33,313 nt of DNA from an uncultured Bacteroidales bacterium (GTDB lineage: Bacteria; Bacteroidota; Bacteroidia; Bacteroidales; Bacteroidaceae), in the NCBI GenBank assembly GCA_902779315.1, contig CACZBC010000035.1, forward strand, positions 1 through 33,313. The letters run 5' to 3'. This document shows, one piece after another, positions 6,832-16,445 of the stretch; the stretch's first letter is position 1; each line of letters begins with the position of its first letter. Both the position numbers and the translations under genes were made by a program. The notes under the pieces were generated by a model. It did not search any database, was not told where the DNA came from, and saw nothing but the letters and a program-made list of their open reading frames with translations.

Positions 6832-9800
6832 ATGAAAGAACAACTGACAAAACTGATTACGGCTTACAACTGGCGGCTTGCAGCTTGCAGTTTGCTGCTT
6901 TCGTGCCTGCCTGCCCTGCAAAGTTCGGCACAGACTCCCACAACTGGAGAAGCGGCCAAGACGGAAGCCTCGAAAGCCGACCCGCAGAAACCGAAGAAAA
7001 AGATTAGCGGACAACTCCTCGACGAACAAGGCGAACCCCTCATCGGAGCCAGCATCGCCGTCAAAGGAACCGACGAAAGAGCCATCACGGACATCGACGG
7101 AAACTACACTATCATGACCGCCGAAGACAATCCTACACTCGTCTTCTCCTACATGGGATTCCAGACGAAGGAAGTTGCTCTGAGTCAAAATTCAATGGTC
7201 GATGGCGGGTGGTCAATGGTCAATGTGGAAATGTCGGAAGACTCGGCACAACTCGAAGAGGTGATTGTAACGGCTCTCGGCATCAAGCGTGAGAAGAAGA
7301 TGCTCGGCTATGCAGTCCAAGACCTCAAGAGCGAGCAGCTGAACCTGACGGGAGACCCTTCCGTCACCTCAGCCCTCTCAGGCAAAATCGCCGGCGTCGA
7401 AATGAATACTGCACCGACGGGACTGGGCGGCTCGACCAAGATAACCATTCGCGGCAACTCCTCTCTCACGGACAACAACCAGCCGCTCTGGATCGTAGAC
7501 GGCGTTCCCTTCTCCGACAACCAGACGAGCGACGTGACTGCTTACGGCGGATACGACAGAGGCGGAACCGTCTTCGACCTCAATCCCGAAGACATCGAGT
7601 CGATATCCGTCCTGAAAGGCCCTAATGCAGCAGCCCTCTACGGAGCCCGAGCCGGTAACGGCGTCATTCTTGTCACCACAAAGAAAGGTGCGAAAAAGGA
7701 CGGTTGGGGCATCAGCTATTCCGGAACCTTCACTTGGAGCCAAGCTGCGGAAACCATCAAGTTGCAGAACAAATACGGCCAAGGCAGCAACGGCGAAAAG
7801 CAATACATCTATAACGACGACGGAGAAATCGTTCGCATGACTGGCGAAAACTCCTTCGGACCCCTGCTCGACGGGGAAATGGATTACACCTGGAACGGCA
7901 CCCGAATCCCCTACAAAGCTTACGGAAACAAGCTGACCGACTACTTCAAGACAGGTTTCTCGCACTTCCACTCTGTAGCTTTGGGCAAACAGACCGATTC
8001 GTCCCACTTCCGACTCTCCTTCGGATACAACGACAATCGAGGCATGTTCAAGGATGAACGCCTTAATAAAATGACAATCGACCTCAATGCAGGACAGCAG
8101 ATAAACAAATGGCTTTCCGTTGACGGCAAGATCTCCCTCTCCAGGACAAAAGCCGACAATCGTCCTCAAACAGGACTTTGGGGCGAAGTCGGGCAGTTGC
8201 TCCTCGTCCCCGCAAACGTCCGACTTTGTGATCTGGCACAATACAGCACCCCGCTCAGGCCTCATCAGAACTGGTTCGGACCAGACCAACACTACAGCAA
8301 CCCATACTACATTCGCCATCAAATGCAGAACAGCGGCGAACGACTCCGTGCTTTCGGATACTTCGCAGGCAATCTCGACATCAAGCCTTGGCTGAAATTC
8401 CAGGCAAAGTACGCTTTCGACTATTATCGCACACGCATTCAAGAAACCAATCTCAGCCTTGCAGACCAGGCCATCACTACTGGCGACGACACTTGGCAAT
8501 CGAAGCTGACCGAAGATGGCATGTACCGAGGCGAGACGAATCACTTCGAGCATAACATCTCCGCAATGTTCCTCGGCGACTACACCCTCAACGATGATTG
8601 GCGATTCGGCTACACTTTGGGAGGCAACATCATGTATCAGAAGTACGAACTTCTCGGAGCTTCCGTGCAGAATATGCTCATCAAAGACAATTGGCTCTTC
8701 AATACCGCCGAGAAGCTCAACAGCGCAAAAGACGCCGGAAGCGACAGAGCGATGTACTCCGTCTTTGCTTCCGCTCAAGTTGCTTTCAGGGAATATCTCT
8801 CGCTCGACCTGACCGCTCGAAACGATTGGTCGTCCACCCTTCCCTCCAGCAACCGCTCGTTCTTCTATCCCTCGGCTTCGTTGAGCTACATCTTCTCCGA
8901 TTTCATGAACTCAATCGACAAGCCGCTCCCCAAATGGGTGACTTTCTCGAAGCTCCGCCTCTCTTGGGCCCAGGTCGGTAAAGACCCGGAACCCTACAAC
9001 CTCTACAACACCCAGTTGTACAGCTTCTCGAATGGTGTTCGCCAATCTGCCGTGCAAACCATCAAGATGAACAACAACCTGAAGCCCGAGATCAAGACCT
9101 CCTACGAGATTGGTCTCGACATGAAATTCCTGCAGAACCGTCTCGGCTTCGACTTCACATATTATTATAATAGCACGAAGAACCAGGCAATGCTGGTCGA
9201 CGCCTCTTCTCCGTGGAGCCAGCAATGGGTGAATGCGGGCAAGATCAACAATAAAGGCATCGAGTTCACACTCTATACGACACCCGTCAAGACAAAGGAT
9301 TTCACCTTCGACCTCAACCTGAACCTCGCTCACAACGTCAGCACAGTCGACGAGTTGGCTGACGGCGTGAACCGCATCTACTTTGCCGGCGACTCGCACA
9401 TGCCCGTCAAAGTCGGTGCCGTAACAGGCGGAAAACTTGGCGACATCTATGCAAACAAACTCATGAAACGCGACGAAGCAGGCAAAGTCATACTCGATGC
9501 AAACGGACTACCACAGCCCGAAACGGGTGGCGGCAATCAGGAACAATGGCTTCTCGACCATCCAATCGGCAACATTCAGCCTAAATTGTTAATGTCCCTG
9601 ATGCCCACCTTCAACTATCGCGGCATTATCCTTTCAGGCTTGATAGACGCCAAGATTGGCGGCGATATTGTCAGCGTTTCCGAAGGTATGGCGACAATGG
9701 TGGGAACGTCAGAGCGTACACTCGACCGCGACTTCCCCAATGCTCAACGCTATTACCAGACAATCGGACTCTATTCATCAGAGCAAGGCTATGCCGAAGA

Positions 9801-10056
9801 GTTCGTTCATGATGCTTCTTTCATCAAGTTGAAGGAACTTTCCATCGGTTACGACTTCCCGAAGAAGTTGTTCCAAAAGGCTCCACTCACTTCCCTCCGA
9901 CTCTCCTTCGTTGCCCGCAATCTCTGCTTCCTCATGAAGAACGCCCCGGGCAATCCCGAAGGCGGCTACGACACAAGCATGTTCTCGCAAGCACTCGACT
10001 TCCTTGCCGTTCCTTACGCACGAACATATGGTCTCACTCTTAACTTAGGATTCTGA
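6832..10056 (+). CDS. SusC/RagA-family TonB-linked outer-membrane glycan importer
   Basis: This 1074-residue TonB-dependent transporter forms the barrel of a SusCD complex. It has a signal peptide (1 to about 33), a carboxypeptidase-regulatory-like domain (about 57-135: ISGQLLDEQGEPLIGASI, FSYMGFQTKEV), and the SusC linker LEEVIVTALGIKREKK (141-156). The plug domain follows (RGNSSLTDNNQPLWIVDGVP, SVLKGPNAAALYGARAGNG, VILVTTKKG), then the barrel ending in LNLGF. Residues 120-131 (NSMVDGGWSMVN) are extra compared with typical SusC and are encoded by a simple repeat built on TCAATGGTC. SusD starts 4 bases after the stop. Together with SusD and GH85 it is predicted to import oligosaccharides released from N-glycans. 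Confidence 0.95.
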   Translation: MKEQLTKLITAYNWRLAACSLLLSCLPALQSSAQTPTTGEAAKTEASKADPQKPKKKISGQLLDEQGEPLIGASIAVKGTDERAITDIDGNYTIMTAEDNPTLVFSYMGFQTKEVALSQNSMVDGGWSMVNVEMSEDSAQLEEVIVTALGIKREKKMLGYAVQDLKSEQLNLTGDPSVTSALSGKIAGVEMNTAPTGLGGSTKITIRGNSSLTDNNQPLWIVDGVPFSDNQTSDVTAYGGYDRGGTVFDLNPEDIESISVLKGPNAAALYGARAGNGVILVTTKKGAKKDGWGISYSGTFTWSQAAETIKLQNKYGQGSNGEKQYIYNDDGEIVRMTGENSFGPLLDGEMDYTWNGTRIPYKAYGNKLTDYFKTGFSHFHSVALGKQTDSSHFRLSFGYNDNRGMFKDERLNKMTIDLNAGQQINKWLSVDGKISLSRTKADNRPQTGLWGEVGQLLLVPANVRLCDLAQYSTPLRPHQNWFGPDQHYSNPYYIRHQMQNSGERLRAFGYFAGNLDIKPWLKFQAKYAFDYYRTRIQETNLSLADQAITTGDDTWQSKLTEDGMYRGETNHFEHNISAMFLGDYTLNDDWRFGYTLGGNIMYQKYELLGASVQNMLIKDNWLFNTAEKLNSAKDAGSDRAMYSVFASAQVAFREYLSLDLTARNDWSSTLPSSNRSFFYPSASLSYIFSDFMNSIDKPLPKWVTFSKLRLSWAQVGKDPEPYNLYNTQLYSFSNGVRQSAVQTIKMNNNLKPEIKTSYEIGLDMKFLQNRLGFDFTYYYNSTKNQAMLVDASSPWSQQWVNAGKINNKGIEFTLYTTPVKTKDFTFDLNLNLAHNVSTVDELADGVNRIYFAGDSHMPVKVGAVTGGKLGDIYANKLMKRDEAGKVILDANGLPQPETGGGNQEQWLLDHPIGNIQPKLLMSLMPTFNYRGIILSGLIDAKIGGDIVSVSEGMATMVGTSERTLDRDFPNAQRYYQTIGLYSSEQGYAEEFVHDASFIKLKELSIGYDFPKKLFQKAPLTSLRLSFVARNLCFLMKNAPGNPEGGYDTSMFSQALDFLAVPYARTYGLTLNLGF

Positions 10057-10060
10057 CATT

Positions 10061-11926
10061 ATGAAACGCTATATATATAATAAGGTAAGCCTCAGCCTCC
10101 TCTCTTCGGCTATCTTCCTCCTCTCTTCTTGCTATGATCTCACCGAGATGAGCCATAATCCTTATGAGATAGAAGGCAATGGGGGAACTGCAAATGGCGA
10201 GGTCATCAATGTGGATGACGATACAAAATACGCCGACATCAACCTCAGCTTTGCCGTCACAGCAGAAGACTCTGCCTATTGGAAAGAGTACATCAGCGCC
10301 GTTCCCAACGACTTCCGGTCTTTCCTCTATCAGAGTTATTACTCGCAATACCAGCGTGCAACCAACCTCACCCACGATATCTATTCAGGTTACGGAGCCT
10401 ACAATCAGCCGAAACACATGAATGGTTCGCCCAGATACGGTTATACGGATGGTTGGTCGGCATATCGATGGGAAGATTTCTACAACCAACGCTGCACGGA
10501 ATACCGCAACATCCTGCGTGCCCTCAAGTTCAATGACACCCCGGATCGCTACAAGAACATGTTCTACAAAACACGTATTTACATGGCATTCGTCTTGTTG
10601 GCTCACACAGATACTTATGGCGACATGCCTTGCAAGGAATATGTGCAGGCCAAGATACCCGAGCAGAACAACGTGGCATACAACACACAAGAAGAGATTT
10701 ACGACTGCATGTTTCGCATGCTCGAACAGGCTGTCGACTCCATCAAACCTAATGATGACAGTCAGTACAACCTTACCGACGACGACATCTGCTACTTTGG
10801 CGATGACCTGAAATGGCTTCGCTTCGCCAACACCCTGCGTCTGCGTATGGCACTTCGCATTTCAAATGTCGATCCGGAACGTGCCAAGAAGGAAGGTGAG
10901 GCTGCCCTCAACAACCAGTACGGCCTGCTTGAATCGAACGAAGACAACATGCAAACTGTTCCCAAATATGCTCCCGTCAGCATAGGTGGCGAAGATGCTG
11001 GAGGCGACGAGAACGGTATGGCGATGTGCTCGGTTGCTTATGGTGGCGAGTTCGTCCTGTCGTGGGATATGGAACAGTTCTACAGGAACCTCTCGACGGG
11101 CGGTGCCGAGTACACCATCAAGACAGGTCGCACAGGTAGCACCACGAAGGTTATCGACCCGCGCTGTCTGAAATGCTGGTACAGGGCACACATGACTTCC
11201 GAAACCCTTGCAGCAGGCGAGGAGTCTCTTCGCGAGGATTATGCGGGCTGCCACCGCAATGCTCAGGACGATCTCCTCTCAATGTCCGTGCTTAACTATA
11301 GCCTGACAAAGACTCAGCCCAAACCTACATCGAAGGATTTGAATCCCGACTTCTACTTCAATTACTGCCGTCCCCATGTATGGCTCGGCTATGCAGAAAG
11401 TCTTTTCCTTAAAGCTGAAGCAGTCCTTCGAGGCTGGAGCGGAGAAAGTTTGACGTTGTCTGTAGAGGATTTTGTTCGTGCCGGCATAAAGGCTTCAATG
11501 GAACATTACTCAGTGGATGCTGCCGAGGCACAATCGTATATTGATGGCGTCGTGGCGTTCAACGATGGAACTTTCCAAAGCGGAGACAACGAACGCATCC
11601 TCGAAGCGCTCATCACCCACAAGTGGATGGCAGTCTTCCCGAACGGCAACGAAGGTTGGGCTGACTTCCGTCGTACAGACTATCCTGCCCTCGAAGGCAT
11701 GTACGACATTGAGACAGGAACCGTTACCAACACATCTGGCGACCCAATTCTAGACCATCACCTCATCAAGCGAATCCTCTATCCCAATAGTGAAAGCCAG
11801 AATCAATACTATCAGAACAATGCTGAACTGCAGGAAAAGAACCGGCAGAGCACGCGACTTTGGTGGGACGTCGACGATACGATGGACGACAACGGCAACA
11901 GAAAGACCTACAACAACTTCAGATAA
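10061..11926 (+). CDS. SusD/RagB-family surface glycan-binding lipoprotein
   Basis: This 621-residue SusD-like lipoprotein is the lid of the adjacent SusC. A lipoprotein signal peptide is visible (LLSSC, lipidated Cys24). The body has the TPR-type helical features of the family: YMAFVLLAHTDTYGDMPCKEY, NVAYNTQEEIYDCMFRMLEQAVDSI and LKWLRFANTLRLRMALRI. The C-terminal part contains the conserved pattern around ILEALITHKWMAVFPNGNEGWADFRR. It resembles the SusD-like_2 branch more than classical SusD. It starts 4 bases after SusC and ends 23 bases before GH85, so the three are one operon. Glycan specificity cannot be read from sequence. Confidence 0.93.
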   Translation: MKRYIYNKVSLSLLSSAIFLLSSCYDLTEMSHNPYEIEGNGGTANGEVINVDDDTKYADINLSFAVTAEDSAYWKEYISAVPNDFRSFLYQSYYSQYQRATNLTHDIYSGYGAYNQPKHMNGSPRYGYTDGWSAYRWEDFYNQRCTEYRNILRALKFNDTPDRYKNMFYKTRIYMAFVLLAHTDTYGDMPCKEYVQAKIPEQNNVAYNTQEEIYDCMFRMLEQAVDSIKPNDDSQYNLTDDDICYFGDDLKWLRFANTLRLRMALRISNVDPERAKKEGEAALNNQYGLLESNEDNMQTVPKYAPVSIGGEDAGGDENGMAMCSVAYGGEFVLSWDMEQFYRNLSTGGAEYTIKTGRTGSTTKVIDPRCLKCWYRAHMTSETLAAGEESLREDYAGCHRNAQDDLLSMSVLNYSLTKTQPKPTSKDLNPDFYFNYCRPHVWLGYAESLFLKAEAVLRGWSGESLTLSVEDFVRAGIKASMEHYSVDAAEAQSYIDGVVAFNDGTFQSGDNERILEALITHKWMAVFPNGNEGWADFRRTDYPALEGMYDIETGTVTNTSGDPILDHHLIKRILYPNSESQNQYYQNNAELQEKNRQSTRLWWDVDDTMDDNGNRKTYNNFR

Positions 11927-11949
11927 ATACAATTCTAAATACACTCATT

Positions 11950-14900
11950 ATGAATTTAAAACATCTTTCTCTCACGGCAGTCATCTTGCTGGCAGCCTCA
12001 ACGACAAGCTTCGCCCAGCAACCCTTCAATGTATGCTGCCATCCTCAAGACATCAAGAATTGGACTCCAGGATCTAATCCCGATGATGCGTTCAATGTTT
12101 CAAAGGTGCCTTTACAAACGCGCTTCAAGGAACCAACCTTGATGAAAGCCAACTCTACACAATTCTATGACGGACAGATCTGCAACTCCACCATCCTCTA
12201 CCCTACTTGTTCACTCTGCCCGTCGCAAGGTGAATTGGGTAACTTCCTTGGTTATCAGCCAACTTATTGGCAGTACATGGACAAGTTGGTCTATTGGGCT
12301 GGTGCAGCTTCGGAAGGCATAATCAACATTCCGCCTGCCGGATCTACTGATGCGGCTCACCAAAGCGGTGTTAAATCATTAGGTAACATCTTCTTCCCAC
12401 CTGCAGCTTTCGGTGGCACGCAAGTCTGGGTTCGCGAGATGTTGGCTCAGGAAGGCGGCCACTATCCAATGGCTATCAAACTCTATGAAATGGCTAAATA
12501 CTATGGTTTCGACGGATGGTTCATCAATGAAGAAACTGGTGGCGGTTCACAAAGTGAGTGGGAAGCCTTCTTCCGCGAGTTCTACGCCGCAGCAATGGCT
12601 GATGACCCTAACACCCAAATGGAGCTGCAATGGTACAATGCCTCACGCACACCCAACACCGGCATCCTCAAGACGCACATCAATACATCGCAGTTCGTGG
12701 AGTACGGCGCCGTGAAAGACTACCGCGGATATGCCGAACAACTCGGTTGCACCGAAGCACAGACTTTCTCGAAGATTTATGCAGGTATCGAACTGGCACA
12801 AGCTGGCCACCTAGGTTGGACATCGGCTCTGAACAGTGCCATGCCCACTACAGGCCATGTAGGTTCGCTCGACCTCTTCTGCCCTGAAACAAAGATATGG
12901 GAAGATCCTGCAAAGAGAGCCTTCAAGTCTGCAAGCGATTGTCACGGCGAAACTGCATACCCCATCGCAAAGACCGTATTCGACAATGAGGAGGATATGT
13001 GGGTAAATACCAATTCCGACCCGACAGTAATTCCCTCAAGTGGCTTCCCTGGCGTGTCAAGTCGAATCTTGGAACGTTCTGCAATTACATCTATGCCGTT
13101 CGTGAGCGATATGGCTGTAGGTAATGGCAAACATCGTTTCGTAAATGGTGAGATTAGGGGTACTATGGATTGGTACCACTCTGGCATGCAAAGTGTGTTG
13201 CCGACTTGGCGTTGGTGGATTGAAAAGAATAACGGACTTTCGGTCTCAATCGATTGGGATGATGCTTGGAATGTAGGTTCAAGCTTCAAGATTTCAGGCA
13301 CATTGTCATCAGGCAGCCATTTAGTTCGTTTATATAAGACGCAGATTCCCGTGACAAATGGCGGCACCTTCCGTGTTGTCTACAAATCGTCTAGGCGTTT
13401 AACAATGCAAGCAAAACTCTCCACCGAGAGTTCGGTAGAACCAAATGTAACATTATCAGGCGAAACGACAACAGTAAACGGATGGACTATCTGCGACTTC
13501 GATCTCTCCTCTCTCAACGGAAAGACGATTTACATGCTTGGCTTCAGCATCAAAGCCGCTGCTGCTTTGTCAAACTATTCACTCAATATCGGTCAGGTTG
13601 CAGTCCTGCCCGCAAACTATTCGCCAGCCCCTGTGGAAGTAACAAACTTGTCTACAACAAGTGTTTTAGGCGAAGAGAAGGGTGATATACGCGTCACTTG
13701 GAAATACAATTGGACGAACGATTTCGACCATTTCGACATCTATACACAAACGATGGACGGCACAAAGAAACTCGTCGGACAGACTCGCGACGAAGGTTTC
13801 TACATTCCCAGTTTTGAAAGGAATGGTTCCGACAGCTATGTTTCCGTACTTGTAGTGCCCGTCATGAAAGACGGTGTGGAGCAACCCGCAAACGAACTTC
13901 AAGTGAATTATCCTGCTCCCACAGCTCCAAAAGTAACTTATTCTGTCGCTCCAAAGAGTTATGTTTTGGTTGGCGAAGCAGTTACTGTAACAGCCAATTG
14001 TACAGGTCATCCCACAAGCTATCTTTGGACGCTTCCCGAAGGTGTGAGCCTCGTTTCAGGAGGTCTGACAGAGCAGTCTGTTGTGGTCAAGTCGAATACC
14101 GAAGGTAAGATAACACTCACAGTTGCCGCCACCAATGAAGTTGGCACGACAGAGTACTCTGCAGAGGCTTTCGACGTCTTTGCCGACGCTGCCGCACAGA
14201 ACTCCGTTTACAACATTATCAGGGGAAAGACGGTGGTAAGCTTCAGTGGTTCGACCAATTCCACTGAGGTGCCCAACAAGATTATCGATGGCGTGACCAA
14301 CCCCTCGGCAACCTCTTCCAAGTGGTGCAACATATCTCCCGACAATGAAGTCGTGTTTGATGCGGAAGGTGCTTATCGCATTTACGGATTCGTCATTTAC
14401 GACGGCAACGCAGGTCCCGAGTCTGGTGTTGACCAAATTGACACTTACACTATCGAGTTGTCACAAGACGGCACCAATTGGCAAACTGTTGTTGACAACC
14501 ACACACCTGGCAACGAGAAGATTTCAATCAAGAGCGACTACATTGCTCCCGTGAAAGCCCGTTATGTCCGACTGCGTCCACATGTGAACGGAACACTTCG
14601 CATCTGGGAATTTGAAGTGTATGGTAAGGAGGACAACAACCTGACGATGACTATCGAACCTAAGGAAACGAAACTCTTTGCCGGCGAAAGCAAGAACATC
14701 AAAGTCCATTATGATTTGGGTGGCGACAAGCGGGAGGAATACTTTGTCTGCACTGCAAAGTCCGCTACAGGTAATGCCACCATCGGAGAGATTACGGAAA
14801 ATGTGAAGGAACAGACTTTCACGGTTCCCATTTATGCTGGCCTCGCTTTCGGTAACGACGAAATCACCATTACCATCAACAATGGCGGCGCTTATCAGGA

Positions 14901-16200
14901 ACGCACGCTTTCCTTGACAATCGACTCCGATACCCAGCCCAACATCCTTGCCGGGAAGACGGCTAAAGTGCGCCATTTCCAGGCCGACTACTCTTATGAG
15001 GCAGCCTACAACGAGTACAATATCAGCACTCTTACCGATGGAGACAAAGCTGCAGAAGGTCTTTTGGAGATTGAAGACTTCTCCACTCATAAGCGCGACC
15101 TTTGGGCTATCTTCGAGGCACCGACTGCTGAGGGATGGAACATCGCCAAGGTGATCATCTATCTGCCTGACAATAACTTCGGCGAAAACGACAACGGAAA
15201 TGAAGGAACTGTAACCAAGACCGTAGAAATCTGCGTGGGTAACGACCTCTCATCAATGCAGAGCATCAAGACTTTCACAGATCTGGACGGCGTTTCCAAG
15301 TTGTCGTACATCTTGCCGGAATACAAGAACACGAAGTACCTCGCCATCGTATCGACCCTCAACGCTTACTTCTATCCCTCTATGGCAGAGGTTGAAGCGT
15401 ACGAGCAATTCGAGGAGGCCATCGCTCTAAGCGGAGCTGTGGATATCTCGAACTGGGCTGACGATGTCCTTGCGGAAGGCACTCCTGTGACGAGCTACAC
15501 GGATGCGACCCTTGACAATCAAGGCTGGTGCCTCTTCACTCCGGAAGTCAGACAGGCTGGTTCGCTGCCGATTGTGAACGGAAAGCTGACCACGAACAGC
15601 GGCATCGAGTACACCATCGATCCTGCTGCAAAGAATGCTTTGGTACTCAAGACTGCCAACACCGCAAAGATGCTTGAGTTCACGAATCCCGCCAACTGCG
15701 AAGAGCTCTACTTCATCGTCATTTCGGCAGAAGGAGCATCTACCCTAAGGGCTGCGGTCAACTATGAAGACGGCACTTCGGAGCCTGCACAGCAGTTCTC
15801 GGTAAGCGACTGGTATAGCGGCAGCTCTGGTCAGGGCGAAGCCATCTACGGTCTCGACCGCATCAAGCGCGGCAGCGGCAACGGTTACAGCGCCGACCAG
15901 TTTGACGGACGCACCAACTTCCGCATCTTCGAATACACGCTTTCCGCAGACAAGAGCAAACGCACTAAAGGCATCACATTCACTTCCATGACATCGGGCA
16001 AGATACCCACCATCCTCGGTATTGCCAAGAAAGGCTTCAAACCGGCCAATCCCGATGCTATCGAGAAGACAGGAGCTTCGGGCTTGAACAAGATAGTAGG
16101 CATCTACTCCTTGGACGGTCAGAAGCTGAATGGACTGAAGCGTGGCGTCAACATTATCCGCTTTGCTGACGGCTCGGCAAAGAAAATTGTGAAGAAGTAA
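11950..16200 (+). CDS. Secreted multidomain GH85 endo-beta-N-acetylglucosaminidase
   Basis: This 1416-residue enzyme is predicted to cut the chitobiose core (GlcNAc-beta-1,4-GlcNAc) of N-glycans. The start at 11950 gives a signal peptide (MNLKHLSLTAVILLAAS, ending SFAQQ). The GH85 domain spans about 25-330. YGFDGWFINEET carries Asn193 and Glu195, equivalent to the catalytic N-x-E pair of the substrate-assisted mechanism. A beta-sandwich follows, then a fibronectin-III-like domain (about 558-653), a PKD/Ig-like domain (about 658-743), an F5/8-type discoidin domain (about 754-889), a second discoidin-like domain (about 997-1150), and an unassigned domain. The C-terminal tail (about 1379-1416) reads GIYSLDGQKLNGLKRGVNII and resembles a short T9SS-like sorting module. 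Length is well above a minimal GH85. It is the only enzyme in this locus. Confidence 0.92.
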   Translation: MNLKHLSLTAVILLAASTTSFAQQPFNVCCHPQDIKNWTPGSNPDDAFNVSKVPLQTRFKEPTLMKANSTQFYDGQICNSTILYPTCSLCPSQGELGNFLGYQPTYWQYMDKLVYWAGAASEGIINIPPAGSTDAAHQSGVKSLGNIFFPPAAFGGTQVWVREMLAQEGGHYPMAIKLYEMAKYYGFDGWFINEETGGGSQSEWEAFFREFYAAAMADDPNTQMELQWYNASRTPNTGILKTHINTSQFVEYGAVKDYRGYAEQLGCTEAQTFSKIYAGIELAQAGHLGWTSALNSAMPTTGHVGSLDLFCPETKIWEDPAKRAFKSASDCHGETAYPIAKTVFDNEEDMWVNTNSDPTVIPSSGFPGVSSRILERSAITSMPFVSDMAVGNGKHRFVNGEIRGTMDWYHSGMQSVLPTWRWWIEKNNGLSVSIDWDDAWNVGSSFKISGTLSSGSHLVRLYKTQIPVTNGGTFRVVYKSSRRLTMQAKLSTESSVEPNVTLSGETTTVNGWTICDFDLSSLNGKTIYMLGFSIKAAAALSNYSLNIGQVAVLPANYSPAPVEVTNLSTTSVLGEEKGDIRVTWKYNWTNDFDHFDIYTQTMDGTKKLVGQTRDEGFYIPSFERNGSDSYVSVLVVPVMKDGVEQPANELQVNYPAPTAPKVTYSVAPKSYVLVGEAVTVTANCTGHPTSYLWTLPEGVSLVSGGLTEQSVVVKSNTEGKITLTVAATNEVGTTEYSAEAFDVFADAAAQNSVYNIIRGKTVVSFSGSTNSTEVPNKIIDGVTNPSATSSKWCNISPDNEVVFDAEGAYRIYGFVIYDGNAGPESGVDQIDTYTIELSQDGTNWQTVVDNHTPGNEKISIKSDYIAPVKARYVRLRPHVNGTLRIWEFEVYGKEDNNLTMTIEPKETKLFAGESKNIKVHYDLGGDKREEYFVCTAKSATGNATIGEITENVKEQTFTVPIYAGLAFGNDEITITINNGGAYQERTLSLTIDSDTQPNILAGKTAKVRHFQADYSYEAAYNEYNISTLTDGDKAAEGLLEIEDFSTHKRDLWAIFEAPTAEGWNIAKVIIYLPDNNFGENDNGNEGTVTKTVEICVGNDLSSMQSIKTFTDLDGVSKLSYILPEYKNTKYLAIVSTLNAYFYPSMAEVEAYEQFEEAIALSGAVDISNWADDVLAEGTPVTSYTDATLDNQGWCLFTPEVRQAGSLPIVNGKLTTNSGIEYTIDPAAKNALVLKTANTAKMLEFTNPANCEELYFIVISAEGASTLRAAVNYEDGTSEPAQQFSVSDWYSGSSGQGEAIYGLDRIKRGSGNGYSADQFDGRTNFRIFEYTLSADKSKRTKGITFTSMTSGKIPTILGIAKKGFKPANPDAIEKTGASGLNKIVGIYSLDGQKLNGLKRGVNIIRFADGSAKKIVKK

Positions 16201-16236
16201 ACTCACCGCAGAATTGATCTGCAAACTCAAAATAGG

Positions 16237-16277
16237 AAGCCCCGCCGTTCTGAATCAGACGACGGGGCTTTCCTTTT
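16237..16277 (+). terminator. Rho-independent terminator after GH85
   Basis: AAGCCCCG (16237-16244) pairs with CGGGGCTT (16263-16270). The stem is extended by CG pairs after one mismatch, and TCCTTTT follows. It closes the SusC-SusD-GH85 operon. It can also fold on the other strand, so it may stop transcripts from the convergent gene at 16440. Confidence 0.85.
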
Positions 16278-16303
16278 GAATTTCGCTCGCAAGATAAAGA
16301 ATA

Positions 16304-16445
16304 AAACTTGGCGTGCCTCGTTGGCAAACGTCACGTGTGAAGTTTGCAAAGTTCACGTGTGAAAATGGCAAACTTCACTGCAGTCGTTGGGAAACTTCAC
16401 TGGCGATATTTTAGGTTTCACGTTCTGTACTTGCAACAATCACAC
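16304..16445. repeat. 22-bp periodic intergenic array C (7 units)
   Basis: Anchors lie at 16304, 16326, 16348, 16370 and 16392 (22 bp each). TTCAC/ATCAC cores continue at 16417 (one base early) and 16439. Units carry TTCACGTGTG or TTCACTG after AAAC/AAAG. The last unit contains TCA at 16440-16442, which is the complement of the stop codon of the convergent membrane acyltransferase gene. The segment 16331-16361 can fold into an 11-bp RNA stem with G-U pairs. Confidence 0.75.

Noticed and set aside
7378-8778. 466-codon minus-strand frame opposite SusC
   Set aside because: It is antisense to the conserved SusC plug and barrel, with no features of its own.
11860-11949. Upstream ATG extending the GH85 protein
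   Set aside because: It overlaps the end of SusD and would mask the signal peptide that starts at 11950.
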